From positions 1,206,001-1,270,000 of the forward strand of contig NZ_JABTEZ010000001.1 of assembly GCF_015711605.1 (NCBI RefSeq): a DNA stretch of 64,000 nt. The letters are read 5' to 3'. The DNA comes from Planomonospora sp. ID67723. Its GTDB lineage: Bacteria > Actinomycetota > Actinomycetes > Streptosporangiales > Streptosporangiaceae. How positions within the stretch are numbered: position 1 is the stretch's first letter; each line of letters starts with the position of its first letter. Shown piece by piece: positions 1 to 9,320 of this stretch. The notes below the pieces were generated by a model. It did not search any database. It saw only the letters and a list, made by a program, of their open reading frames with translations, and was not told the origin of the DNA. Both the position numbers and the translations under genes were made by a program.

Positions 1-25
1 CGTCTCCGGTATCCGCAACAGCCAT
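1..25 (-). CDS. 5' end of a divergent gene, probably crp (partial)
   Basis: Only eight codons are visible, reading ATG then AVADTGD toward the left window edge. A GGATAGG sequence lies about five bases upstream of the ATG on the minus strand and could serve as ribosome binding site. In Streptomyces and Mycobacterium the gene divergent from nth is a Crp/Fnr-family regulator, so that is the likely identity. This rests on synteny only; the visible residues are too few to assign a family. Confidence 0.35.
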
Positions 26-94
26 TGTGACCTATCCCACCGCCCGCCCTCCAAGGGCCCCGTGGGAACGGACGGGTGCGCATAGGCTGTCGGG

Positions 95-814
95 ATGCCC
101 CGTGAAGACAGTCCGGCGGGCGAGTCCCGGCTGGCGCTGGTCCGCCGCGCCCGGCGGATGGACCGGATCCTGGCGGAGACCTACCCCGACGCCCACTGCG
201 AGCTCGACTTCGGCGACCCGCTCCAGTTGCTCGTCGCCACGATCCTGTCCGCCCAGTGCACTGACAAGCGGGTCAACATGGTCACACCCGCGCTTTTTGC
301 GAAATATCAGTCCGCAGAAGACTACGCCGGGGCGAACCGGGCCGAGCTGGAGGGGATCATCCGGTCCACCGGGTTCTTCCGGGCCAAGGCCAACAGCATC
401 ATCGGCATGGCCCAGACCCTGTGCGAGCGCTACGGCGGAGAGGTCCCGGGAAAGCTGAAAGATCTGGTGACGCTGCCGGGCGTCGGCCGCAAGACCGCCA
501 ACGTGGTCCTCGGCAACGCGTTCGGCGTCCCCGGGATCACCGTGGACACCCACTTCCAGCGGCTCACCCGGCGCTTCGGCTGGACCGCGGAGACGGACCC
601 GGTCAAGATCGAGCACGTCGTCGGCGAGTTGATCCCGAGGCGGGAGTGGACGATGATGTCCCACCGCCTGATCTGGCACGGCCGCCGCATCTGCCACGCG
701 CGCAGGCCCGCCTGCGGCGCCTGCCCGCTGGCCGCCCTCTGCCCGTCGTACGGCACCGGCCCCGCCGACCCTGCGGAGGCCGCGAAACTGGTCCGTCCCG
801 GCCCCTTCTCGTAG
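95..814 (+). CDS. nth: Endonuclease III (DNA glycosylase/AP lyase)
   Basis: Base-excision repair enzyme that removes oxidised pyrimidines and cleaves the abasic strand. The 239-residue protein is of normal length. The helix-hairpin-helix motif [14 protein letters not shown] (about residues 127-140) carries the catalytic lysine, and VDTH (about 150) carries the catalytic aspartate. Near the C terminus four cysteines are spaced C-x6-C-x2-C-x5-C, the [4Fe-4S] cluster loop of the family. It precedes a Nudix hydrolase and marP, the same gene order as in M. tuberculosis Rv3674c-Rv3671c. Identification is secure. Confidence 0.96.
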   Translation: MPREDSPAGESRLALVRRARRMDRILAETYPDAHCELDFGDPLQLLVATILSAQCTDKRVNMVTPALFAKYQSAEDYAGANRAELEGIIRSTGFFRAKANSIIGMAQTLCERYGGEVPGKLKDLVTLPGVGRKTANVVLGNAFGVPGITVDTHFQRLTRRFGWTAETDPVKIEHVVGELIPRREWTMMSHRLIWHGRRICHARRPACGACPLAALCPSYGTGPADPAEAAKLVRPGPFS

Positions 815-909
815 TGGGCCCGATACCGGCCGGACCAACGGATTCGGGACCCGGTGGCCGGGAAGCACGGGCGGGCGGTGCCGCGTTGGAGAGGATCGGA
901 GGTGTGGCC

Positions 910-1554
910 GTGGAAGTGCCTGGATGGTTGGAGACGCTGGCCGAGCGGGCCGCGAGGGCGAAGGTCCCCGCGGAGCTGCGCCCGCCCCGGTCCGGAGGGC
1001 GTCCGGCCGCGGTGCTGCTGCTGTTCGGGGAGGGGCCGCTCGGTCCCGACGTGCTGCTGATCCAGCGCAGCTCGCGCGGGCGGCGGCACGCCGGGCAGCC
1101 GGCCTTCCCCGGTGGAGGAGTCGACCCCACCGACGACGGCCCGATCGCCGCCGCGCTGCGCGAGGCGGAGGAGGAGACCGGCCTCGACCCGGCCGGCGTC
1201 CACGTGGTCGGCACGATGCCCGAGCTGTACGTCTGGCGCAGCGACAACCGGGTGACCCCGGTCATCGGCTGGTGGCACACCCCTTCGGCCGTGCACGCCG
1301 CCTCGCCCGACGAGGTGGAGGCGGTGGAGCGGGTCCCGGTCGCCGAGCTGGTCGATCCGGCCAACCGGCTCAGGCTGCGCCACCCGAGCGGCTACTCCGG
1401 GCCCGCCTTCCGGGTGCGGAACCTGCTGGTGTGGGGGTTCACCGCGGGCGTGCTCGACGGGGTGCTCGCCGACTCCGGTTTCGCGCGCCCCTGGGACACC
1501 TCACGGGTCGAGGACCTCCCCCCCGACGTCCTGAACCTCGCCGCTCGCGGATAG
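910..1554 (+). CDS. Nudix hydrolase, CoA pyrophosphatase type
   Basis: A 214-residue Nudix protein, probably hydrolysing the pyrophosphate bond of CoA or a related nucleotide. The Nudix box is clear at GGGVDPTDDG followed by AALREAEEETGL, where REAEEE supplies the metal-binding glutamates; the upstream RRHAGQPAFPGGG resembles the NudL/CoA-diphosphatase subfamily. The GTG at 910 is preferred because GGAGG lies seven bases before it; the GTG at 904 is too close. It sits between nth and marP as in Rv3672c. The exact substrate is inferred from the subfamily pattern. Confidence 0.88.
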   Translation: MEVPGWLETLAERAARAKVPAELRPPRSGGRPAAVLLLFGEGPLGPDVLLIQRSSRGRRHAGQPAFPGGGVDPTDDGPIAAALREAEEETGLDPAGVHVVGTMPELYVWRSDNRVTPVIGWWHTPSAVHAASPDEVEAVERVPVAELVDPANRLRLRHPSGYSGPAFRVRNLLVWGFTAGVLDGVLADSGFARPWDTSRVEDLPPDVLNLAARG

Positions 1555-1651
1555 GCGGAGCCGCCCGGCGGCCGCCACCGGACAGGCCCGGCCGGTCACG
1601 AAAACCGCACGCGGCCAGGAGAAGGGATGCACGCGAGAGGCGGCGACTGGA

Positions 1652-1666
1652 TACCTTTAAGGGGTG
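1652..1666 (+). promoter_or_regulatory. Leaderless promoter candidate of marP
   Basis: TACCTT (1652-1657) fits the actinobacterial -10 pattern TANNNT and ends exactly six bases before the GTG start, as in leaderless transcripts. No good -35 is seen 17-18 bases upstream. An AAGGGG run overlaps the spacer and could be read as a very close ribosome binding site instead. Confidence 0.45.
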
Positions 1667-2857
1667 AGCGGTGATCTCCTCGACCTTATCCTGATCGCGC
1701 TGATGGTGGCCTTCGCCGTGTCGGGATACCGGCAGGGGTTCATCATCGGCGCCATGAGCTTCGTCGGGTTCGTCGGCGGCGTGCTGCTGGGCGTCTTCAT
1801 CGCCCCCCCGATCGCCGAGGCCGTCATCGACGGCAACACCGAGCGGGCGCTGCTCGCCATCGTGATCGTGTTCCTCACCGCGATCATCAGCCAGTTCGCG
1901 TCCTCGACGATCGGCGCGGTGGTCCGCAGCCACGTCACCTGGGAGCCGGCGAAGGTCGTCGACGCGGTCGGCGGCACGTTCGCCAGCGCCCTGGCGGTGC
2001 TGATCGTCGCCTGGTTCATCGGCTCGCTGTTCGTCTCCTCACCGTTCACGCTGATCAGCGAGCAGGTCAACAGGTCGCTGCTGCTGGGCGCCGTCGACCA
2101 GGCGATCCCGCAGGCGGCCAAGGACATCCAGAAGCCGATCAAGAACTTCATCGACACCTCGGGCTTCCCCCAGGTGTTCGAGAACATCGGGTCCGCCCAG
2201 TTCGTCGACGTGCCCCCGCCCGACCGGAGCACCTCCAAGACCCCGCAACTGGAGCGGGCCCGCCGGGGCATCGTCAAGGTCCAGGGGGTCGCGACGAGCT
2301 GCCGCAGGCACATCGAGGGCACCGGGTTCGTCTACGCGCAGAACAAGATCATGACCAACGCCCACGTGGTCGCCGGGGTCAACCAGGATCTCGAGGTCGT
2401 CGACTACCGCAACAACGTCCATCCGGCCAAGGTCGTGCTCTACAACCCCGACCGGGACATCGCGATCCTGCACGTCTCCGGCCTGGACCTGCCGATCCTC
2501 CGGTTCGACGGCACCGCCAAGAAGGGCGACGACGCGATCGTGGCGGGCTTCCCGCACGGGGAGGGCTACACCCTCGACCCCTCCCGCATCCGGATCCGCC
2601 AGCGGGCGGTGGGCTCCGACATCTACGAGAGCAAGACCGTCAACCGCGACGTCTACTCGATTCGCGGCCGGGTCCGCCCGGGCAACTCCGGCGGGCCGCT
2701 GCTCACCCCCGACGGCCGGGTCTACGGGGTGGTCTTCGCCGCCGCGCTCGACCAGCGGGAGACCGGCTACGTCCTCACCGCCGGCGAGGTCGCCCCGGAC
2801 GCCGAGGACGGCTCCCGGCTGTTCAACCGGGTGGACACCCAGCAGTGCGACCTGTGA
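1664..2857 (+). CDS. marP: MarP-like membrane serine protease
   Basis: A 397-residue protein with about four N-terminal transmembrane segments (CvpA-like fold, residues 1-165) and a C-terminal trypsin-like protease domain. The catalytic triad is visible as NAHVV (His about 233), DRDIAIL (Asp about 265) and RPGNSGGPL (Ser about 342), spaced as in M. tuberculosis MarP (Rv3671c), which acts in the periplasm in acid and oxidative stress resistance. Cysteines in SCRRH and at the C terminus could form the redox disulfide known in MarP. The start GTG is preceded by TACCTT and six bases, so the transcript may be leaderless; the N-terminal sequence matches family starts. Confidence 0.9.
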   Translation: MSGDLLDLILIALMVAFAVSGYRQGFIIGAMSFVGFVGGVLLGVFIAPPIAEAVIDGNTERALLAIVIVFLTAIISQFASSTIGAVVRSHVTWEPAKVVDAVGGTFASALAVLIVAWFIGSLFVSSPFTLISEQVNRSLLLGAVDQAIPQAAKDIQKPIKNFIDTSGFPQVFENIGSAQFVDVPPPDRSTSKTPQLERARRGIVKVQGVATSCRRHIEGTGFVYAQNKIMTNAHVVAGVNQDLEVVDYRNNVHPAKVVLYNPDRDIAILHVSGLDLPILRFDGTAKKGDDAIVAGFPHGEGYTLDPSRIRIRQRAVGSDIYESKTVNRDVYSIRGRVRPGNSGGPLLTPDGRVYGVVFAAALDQRETGYVLTAGEVAPDAEDGSRLFNRVDTQQCDL

Positions 2858-2879
2858 CCTCCGCGGCGGGGGATGCGCG

Positions 2880-3386
2880 TCAGAGCAGGGCCCTGATCTT
2901 CGCGATCGCCGCCGCCGCGTCCTGACCGCCCGGCTCCCGGGCGGCCAGCTCCCGGGCGGCCAGGGCGACCGTTTCGTACGGCGCGCCGTACCGGTCGATC
3001 CTGTCGGCGCCGCGTGCCAGCAGGGCTGAGGCGCCGCGCGGATTGCCGCGCTGGAGATGGGTGAGGCCGACGCAGATCTGCGCCAGCCCCTGCCACAGCT
3101 CGCGCTCCTCGGCCGGGCCGGTCTTCCAGCGGGCCTCCAGCACCTCGTGCGCGTGGAAGGGCCGCTCCTCGCCGAGCAGGCGGCGCGCCTCGGCGAGGGC
3201 CTCCGCGGAATCCGGGGCGTAGTCGTCGGGAACGCGCTCCACGCCCTCGGCCCCGTGCGGCAGCGGGCGGCCGAACGCGTCGCGGGGGCGCTGGTTGCGG
3301 GCCCGCCCTTCCGGATCGCGGTCCCTGGGGACCGGACGGGTGCCGCCGGCGCCGTCCGCGCGGGTGCCGGGTTCGCCGGGGGTCAC
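2880..3386 (-). CDS. DUF309-family protein
   Basis: A 168-residue helical protein. The C-terminal half carries the DUF309 signature: RPFHAHEVLEARWK, then WQGLAQICVGLTHLQRGN (about residues 80-115). The function of this family is not established. The first 60 residues are Arg/Pro/Gly-rich and probably disordered. The GTG start overlaps the stop of the upstream hydrolase in a GTGA junction, so the two are translationally coupled. It is the last gene of a leftward operon and converges on marP. Confidence 0.8.
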   Translation of the reverse strand: MTPGEPGTRADGAGGTRPVPRDRDPEGRARNQRPRDAFGRPLPHGAEGVERVPDDYAPDSAEALAEARRLLGEERPFHAHEVLEARWKTGPAEERELWQGLAQICVGLTHLQRGNPRGASALLARGADRIDRYGAPYETVALAARELAAREPGGQDAAAAIAKIRALL

Positions 3387-4306
3387 CGGTCGGGCTCCTC
3401 GTCGGCGAGCCAGCCGATCAGCTCGGCGTCGAAGGCCTCGGGCCGTTCCTCGTGCGGGAAGTGCCCGGCGCCCTCGACCAGCCGCCAGCGGTAGGGGGCG
3501 GTCACGTAGCGGCCGGATCCCTGGGCGGTGCGCGGCAGCATGTGCCCGTCGAGCGCGCCGTGCAACTGCAGCGTGGGCGTCTCGATCTCCGCGTGCATGG
3601 TCCTGGCGTAGCGCAACCCGTCCGGGCGGAGCTGGGAGCGGGCGAACCAGCGGTGGTACTCCAGCGCGCAGTGCGAGACGTTGGGGACGCGGAAAGCCTC
3701 GCGGTAGGTCTGCGACACCTCCTCCTCCGGCCACCCGGGTCCCGACCACTCCCGCAGGAACCTGCCGACCAGGGCGGCGCCGTCGGCGGTCAGCCGGCGC
3801 TCGGGCAGGATCGGCAGCTGGAAGCCGAGCGCGTGGCCGCTCGCCCGGAGCTGGCCGAACAGGTCGGAGCGCAGGGCCGAGCGCAGCCGGAGCGGGTGCG
3901 GGGCCGAGACCGGGACCAGCCGCCGGACCGCCTTGGGGTCCAGCACGGCCATCGTCCAGGCCACCAGGCCGCCCCAGTCGTGGCCGACGACGACGGCGCC
4001 GGTCTCGCCCAGCGCGCGGATCAGCCCGGCGGCGTCGGCCGCCAGGGCGGGCAGGTCGTAGCCGCGCGGCGGCTTGTCGCTCCCGCCGTAGCCGCGAAGG
4101 TCGACGGCCACGGCGCGGTATCCCGCCGCGGGCAGGGAGACGAGCTGGTGGCGCCAGCTCCACCAGAACTGGGGGAAGCCGTGCAGCAGCAGCACGAGCG
4201 GGCCCTCGCCGGCCTCCACGACGTGGAAGCGGGTGCCGCGGGCGTGCACGGAGCGGTGGGTCCACGGGCCCTCGGCCCGGATCACGGACTCCTCGGACTG
4301 GTTCAC
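3383..4306 (-). CDS. Alpha/beta hydrolase, epoxide hydrolase EphE-like
   Basis: A 307-residue alpha/beta-hydrolase of the epoxide hydrolase/haloalkane dehalogenase group. HGFP (42-45) supplies the oxyanion region, GHDWGG the nucleophilic Asp110, and GAGHFPHEERPE the catalytic His (about 282). M. tuberculosis ephE (Rv3670) is in the same position beside marP. The GTG start overlaps the stop codon of the upstream membrane-protein gene (GTGA), and its own stop overlaps the DUF309 start, so the three genes form a tightly coupled operon. The natural substrate is unknown. Confidence 0.88.
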   Translation of the reverse strand: MNQSEESVIRAEGPWTHRSVHARGTRFHVVEAGEGPLVLLLHGFPQFWWSWRHQLVSLPAAGYRAVAVDLRGYGGSDKPPRGYDLPALAADAAGLIRALGETGAVVVGHDWGGLVAWTMAVLDPKAVRRLVPVSAPHPLRLRSALRSDLFGQLRASGHALGFQLPILPERRLTADGAALVGRFLREWSGPGWPEEEVSQTYREAFRVPNVSHCALEYHRWFARSQLRPDGLRYARTMHAEIETPTLQLHGALDGHMLPRTAQGSGRYVTAPYRWRLVEGAGHFPHEERPEAFDAELIGWLADEEPDR

Positions 4307-4779
4307 TTCTCTGGTCTCACCGACTCTCGGTGTGAGCCGAGCCGACCGGCGGTGGGCGGCGCGGGGACGGCGGCGGGGGCGAGTTCGCTCTCACCGCTCT
4401 TGAGGTGCTTCAGCGAACGGATCGTCCGCTTCATTCCGGTCAGGCCCTTGAACCGCCGAGCGCCGATGAAGATCAGCAGGCCGGCGAGGATCACGTAGAA
4501 ACCGGTGACGGCGCCGAAGGCCGCGACCTCCGGCCAGTCGAACAGGGCCACCAGTGCGTAGGCGATGACGAAGGAGATGAGGATCAGGCACAGGTGGGCG
4601 ATGAACGCCGCGGCGGCGAACAGCCCCACCGCCATGCCGACCCGCTTGGCGTCGAACCTGAACTCGGCCTTGGCCAGCTCGATCTCGGCGCGGACCAGGG
4701 TGGAGATCTGGCCGCTGGCCGCGGCGACCAGCGCGCCCAGCGACTCCTGCTGCGGCTCCGTGGCCGGATTCTGCGTCAT
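4303..4779 (-). CDS. Phage-holin-family (DUF1469-type) membrane protein
   Basis: A 158-residue protein with a soluble N-terminal helix (ESLGALVAAASGQISTLVRAEIELAKAE split around residues 12-40), two hydrophobic segments (about 52-75 and 82-108) and a basic tail. This is the pattern of the 'phage holin family protein' group common in actinobacteria and matches the position of Rv3669. No phage context is present, so a lytic role is not implied. AGGAG lies six bases upstream of the ATG at 4779; the longer upstream reading frame is not needed. Confidence 0.82.
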   Translation of the reverse strand: MTQNPATEPQQESLGALVAAASGQISTLVRAEIELAKAEFRFDAKRVGMAVGLFAAAAFIAHLCLILISFVIAYALVALFDWPEVAAFGAVTGFYVILAGLLIFIGARRFKGLTGMKRTIRSLKHLKSGESELAPAAVPAPPTAGRLGSHRESVRPEK

Positions 4780-4789
4780 GAACGGTCTC

Positions 4790-5190
4790 CTATCGAGCGC
4801 GGGTGACAACATCATCCTGCGCGTTGAGGTGTTTGCGCACGCGCACCCCGAGCAGGACCGAGGCGATGAGGCTTGACGCGGGCACGCCGGTGGTCACCGC
4901 GGCCGCCCTCTCACGATCATCGCCGAAGGCGAGACCGCCGATGGGCAGTGACACGGTGAACCCGACCCCGGCCAGTATCGACACCGCGGCCGTGTCCCGC
5001 CAGTGCGGTTCGTCCGACAGTCTGGCCAGGCCGGGCCGTACGGCCGGCCACGCCCCGCCGAGGACGCCGGGGAACTTTCCTGCGACCAGACCGGCGATCA
5101 CACCGGGGACGACCCGGTCATCGGGGCCGCCGGGAATGGGGATCATGGGGCCGGGGGCTACCCCGGCGGCGGCTCCCTGAACACCGCCGA
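4790..5190 (-). pseudogene. nhaA: Decayed C-terminal remnant of NhaA Na+/H+ antiporter
   Basis: The reading frame keeps only the last third of an NhaA antiporter: GLVAGKFPGVLGGAWPAVR, then WRDTAAVSILAGVGFTVSL followed by GGLAFGDD, matching the final helices of the family (E. coli LLAGIGFTMS-IGSLAFGD). A full antiporter needs nearly 400 residues; here about 100 are homologous and the sequence before about 5110 is not recognisable. The upstream part reads as Pro/Gly-rich junk and the TM series is absent. It ends eleven bases before the holin-family gene. I infer an old inactivated gene. Confidence 0.75.
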
Positions 5191-5248
5191 GCTCCACGGG
5201 GCGCCGGAAGAGGGACCGCCGGGCATGCGGCCGACCGGCGGAACGCGA

Positions 5249-5278
5249 AAGGGCGCGGACCCGCGGGTCCGCGCCCTT
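5249..5278 (-). terminator. Stem-loop terminator after acs
   Basis: AAGGGCGCGGACCC and GGGTCCGCGCCCTT form a perfect 14-bp stem around a two-base loop, 16 bases past the acs stop codon. It has only a short T run on either strand. Confidence 0.8.
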
Positions 5279-5294
5279 GTCCGGCGATCGGTGG

Positions 5295-7280
<1,986 letters not shown>

Positions 7281-7610
7281 TACGCACTCCTTCTCGTACT
7301 GCCTGTCAGCTTTGGATGTGTCCCACTTCACCAGCCCGGAGGGGCCCGCCACAAGAGGTCTAGACAGGTCTGTACCAATCGGTGATGCGAGACATGTGAC
7401 GCGGCATCATTCCTGACGCTCAGTAGTCATCACGGCAGAAACGTTGCGATTCCGACACCATAGAAATGTGGAAGGCGTTATTCCAGGGCATCTGGTACGG
7501 CGGTGCGCCGGATGGCCTGATGCGTTCGGTGAACGGTCCGGCGGTCATTTCCCCGGCGGATTCCACGGCGGCGTCGGGAGCCTGGTGACCGGCCGGTAGG
7601 GTCGGGGAAC
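7281..7610. promoter_or_regulatory. Divergent promoter region acs / Fic-like gene
   Basis: This 330-base gap has no convincing gene and must hold both promoters. On the plus strand TAGGGT (7597-7602) sits eight bases before the GTG at 7611 and may be its -10. TGTGACGCGGCATCA near 7394 resembles half of a CRP-type site but lacks a proper TCACA arm. I see no clear -35 for acs. Confidence 0.4.
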
Positions 7611-8384
7611 GTGAGCGACCCATTGGCTGCCATCGCCGACCTGCCGGGAGTGCCGGAGGCGGTGGCCGACATGCGCAAGGCCGTGGACCGCCTCTACGGA
7701 CATCGCGTTCTGCGGCGCAAGAGCCCGGAGGTGTCGGCCAGGTCCGCCCTGCGCGGGGCCCGGGCGTCGGCCGCGCTGGACGGCGTGGACGTCCCGCTCG
7801 AGGCCATCCCCGAGGCCACCGATCCCGTCGTCCAGGGCGCGCTGCGGGTCTCCGCCGAGCTGGGACGGCTGGGGCCGACCTGGCGTACGGCGCCCCGCCA
7901 GGTGCTGGCCAGGCTCCACACGCTGGCCGCCGCCGGTCTGACCGAGGACCTCGGCCGCCCCCGGACCTCCGCCGCGGCGCCCGATCTCCTCGGGCTGGGT
8001 CCCGCGCCAGGACCCGAGGCGACCGTGGCGCGGGTGGACGGGCTGGTCGGCCTGGTGACGGGGGAGTCCAAGGCCCCCGCGCTGGTGCTCGCCGCCATCG
8101 TGCACGCCGAGCTGGCCGTGCTGCGGCCGTTCGGCTCGGCGGACGGGGTCGTCGCACGGGCGGCGGAGCGGCTGACGCTGGTGGAGTTCGGGCTGGACCC
8201 GAAGTCGCTGTCCGCGGTGGAACTGGGCCACCTGGAACTCGGGGCGGCCTACGGTGAGAGCCTGAGGGCCTACCTGACCGGCACTCCCGACGGGGTCGCG
8301 ACCTGGGTGCGGCACTGCGCCTCGGCGGTCGTGCTCGGGGTGCGGGAGGCCACGGCGATCTGCGAGGCCATGCAGCGCGGCTGA
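7611..8384 (+). CDS. Fic-fold protein with a degenerate catalytic motif
   Basis: A 257-residue, mostly helical protein. Around residues 164-185 the stretch HAELAVLRPFGSADGVVAR aligns with the Fic motif region (HPFxxGNGR), but the catalytic histidine position reads Arg (LRPF instead of IHPF) and the GNGR part reads DGVVAR. Known Fic enzymes transfer AMP or similar groups using that His; this protein should not be catalytically competent in that way. Related actinobacterial proteins near the tad/ssd genes are often named 'oxidoreductase' without support. It lies between acs and the tad locus. The Fic relationship is my inference from the motif pattern. Confidence 0.6.
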   Translation: MSDPLAAIADLPGVPEAVADMRKAVDRLYGHRVLRRKSPEVSARSALRGARASAALDGVDVPLEAIPEATDPVVQGALRVSAELGRLGPTWRTAPRQVLARLHTLAAAGLTEDLGRPRTSAAAPDLLGLGPAPGPEATVARVDGLVGLVTGESKAPALVLAAIVHAELAVLRPFGSADGVVARAAERLTLVEFGLDPKSLSAVELGHLELGAAYGESLRAYLTGTPDGVATWVRHCASAVVLGVREATAICEAMQRG

Positions 8385-8554
8385 CCCGTGAGGCGGTCGA
8401 TCCCTCCCGCGGCCGGGTCCGGCGGCGAGGGCGTCGCCGGCGTGGGCGCGGGGTGCTGCGGGCGACCGGCGCTCCCGGCGGGGACGCCGGTCCGGCGCGT
8501 CTCGGGGGTGCGGCAGCCGAAGGGGAATTACGGACACCTCGTGAGCACAAAGCG

Positions 8555-8582
8555 GACGGCGCCCCAACAAGGGGGCGCCGTC
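8555..8582. terminator. Strong GC-rich stem-loop
   Basis: GACGGCGCCCC and GGGGCGCCGTC pair as a perfect 11-bp stem around a six-base loop. It lies 170 bases after the Fic-like gene and may end its transcript; there is no T-tract. Confidence 0.5.
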
Positions 8583-8802
8583 ACCGACACGTCTCATCGG
8601 GTTACCAAGCGTGCACCTGTATTCGTCGGACGGGACAAGCCCGTTTCGACGCGCCTCCCGCGGCTGGTCGCGCGTGGGTGCCCGATGGCCGTGCCCGGAC
8701 ACTAGGTCCGTGCAACCTTTGTACGACGAATCCGGGCTGATGGGAACCCCTGGGACCAAGACCTTTACGGATTGAGGAACATTCCCGGACAAGTCATCCC
8801 GA

Positions 8803-8824
8803 ATGCCGCACGGCCGTACGGCAT
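8803..8824. promoter_or_regulatory. 22-base near-perfect palindrome
   Basis: ATGCCGCACGG and CCGTACGGCAT are complementary except for one base pair, giving a near-perfect palindrome with no loop. This is the geometry of a dimeric repressor operator rather than of a terminator. The binding protein is unknown. Confidence 0.45.
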
Positions 8825-8856
8825 CGGTCTGCGTGACGATCAAGGGCACTCAGGAT

Positions 8857-8873
8857 GATCACAGTCTGTGATC
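8857..8873. promoter_or_regulatory. 17-base palindrome GATCACAG-T-CTGTGATC
   Basis: Perfect 8-bp arms around a single central base, 33 bases after the previous palindrome. It contains TCACA and TGTGA but in the opposite order to a CRP site (TGTGA-N6-TCACA), so it is probably not a standard CRP operator. Confidence 0.45.
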
Positions 8874-9150
8874 GGCGGGCCGCCGGTCCGGGCGCTGTCG
8901 GCTTCCCCGCCCGGATGGCGATGGTCTGCGCTCCCCATGGTGGCCAGATCGTTATTCGAAAAAAAACCGGCGAAAACCGGGGATTACTCCTCGACTAAAT
9001 CCAGGTCATGGGGCAGCATACGGTTGTATCTCCACGAGTCGGGGTATTGCGCGCGGTCCGCTTTGCCGGTCCCTTGCCACACGCGACTCATCTGTTGAAA
9101 GCTTTCTTCTGAAACGGGACCGGCTCTACCCCCCCGGAGCCGGACCGGTC

Positions 9151-9186
9151 GGCGACCCCCGCTCTCCCCCCCCAGCGGGGGTCGCC
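9151..9186. terminator. 13-bp stem-loop upstream of the tad operon
   Basis: GGCGACCCCCGCT and AGCGGGGGTCGCC form a perfect 13-bp stem with a ten-base C-rich loop, 134 bases before the first tad gene. It could be a terminator for upstream transcription or a 5' untranslated structure. Confidence 0.5.
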
Positions 9187-9192
9187 ATTCAC

Positions 9193-9247
9193 TTCTCCAC
9201 AGGCCGCTTCTCCACAGGCGGACCGGCGGGTGGCCCGGTCGTCCACA
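9193..9247 (+). promoter_or_regulatory. Three DnaA-box-like sequences before the tad genes
   Basis: TTCTCCACA at 9193-9201, TTCTCCACA at 9208-9216 and TCGTCCACA at 9239-9247 are in the same orientation. The first two differ by one base from the DnaA box TTATCCACA; the third differs by one from the Streptomyces-preferred TTGTCCACA. A second cluster lies at 13122-13181. Confidence 0.45.
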
Positions 9248-9320
9248 GAGTGCCGCTCGGCGCCCCGGCGAGGGCGGCTCCTCCCGAAAGGTTGGTCTCC
9301 CACGCTTTCGGGAGGCACCC

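Larger units (their letters stand above)
8385..9320. other. Long non-coding region before the tad genes
   Basis: 936 bases without a convincing coding frame. It holds four inverted repeats (8555-8582, 8803-8824, 8857-8873, 9151-9186), an A-rich stretch near 8955-8968 that is unusual for this GC-rich window, and TTCTCCACA/TCGTCCACA elements just before the first tad gene. Short frames on both strands here have Arg/Pro-rich composition and no ribosome binding sites. It probably contains the promoter and operators of the tad operon, and possibly an untranslated RNA. Confidence 0.55.

Noticed and set aside
4303-4779. Prophage lysis gene, from the 'holin' name
   Set aside because: No other phage gene is present; the family is a common actinobacterial membrane protein in a conserved chromosomal setting.
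8857-8873. CRP-site reading of the GATCACAG-T-CTGTGATC palindrome
   Set aside because: The TGTGA and TCACA arms are in reverse order relative to CRP operators, so it is kept only as an unknown palindrome.
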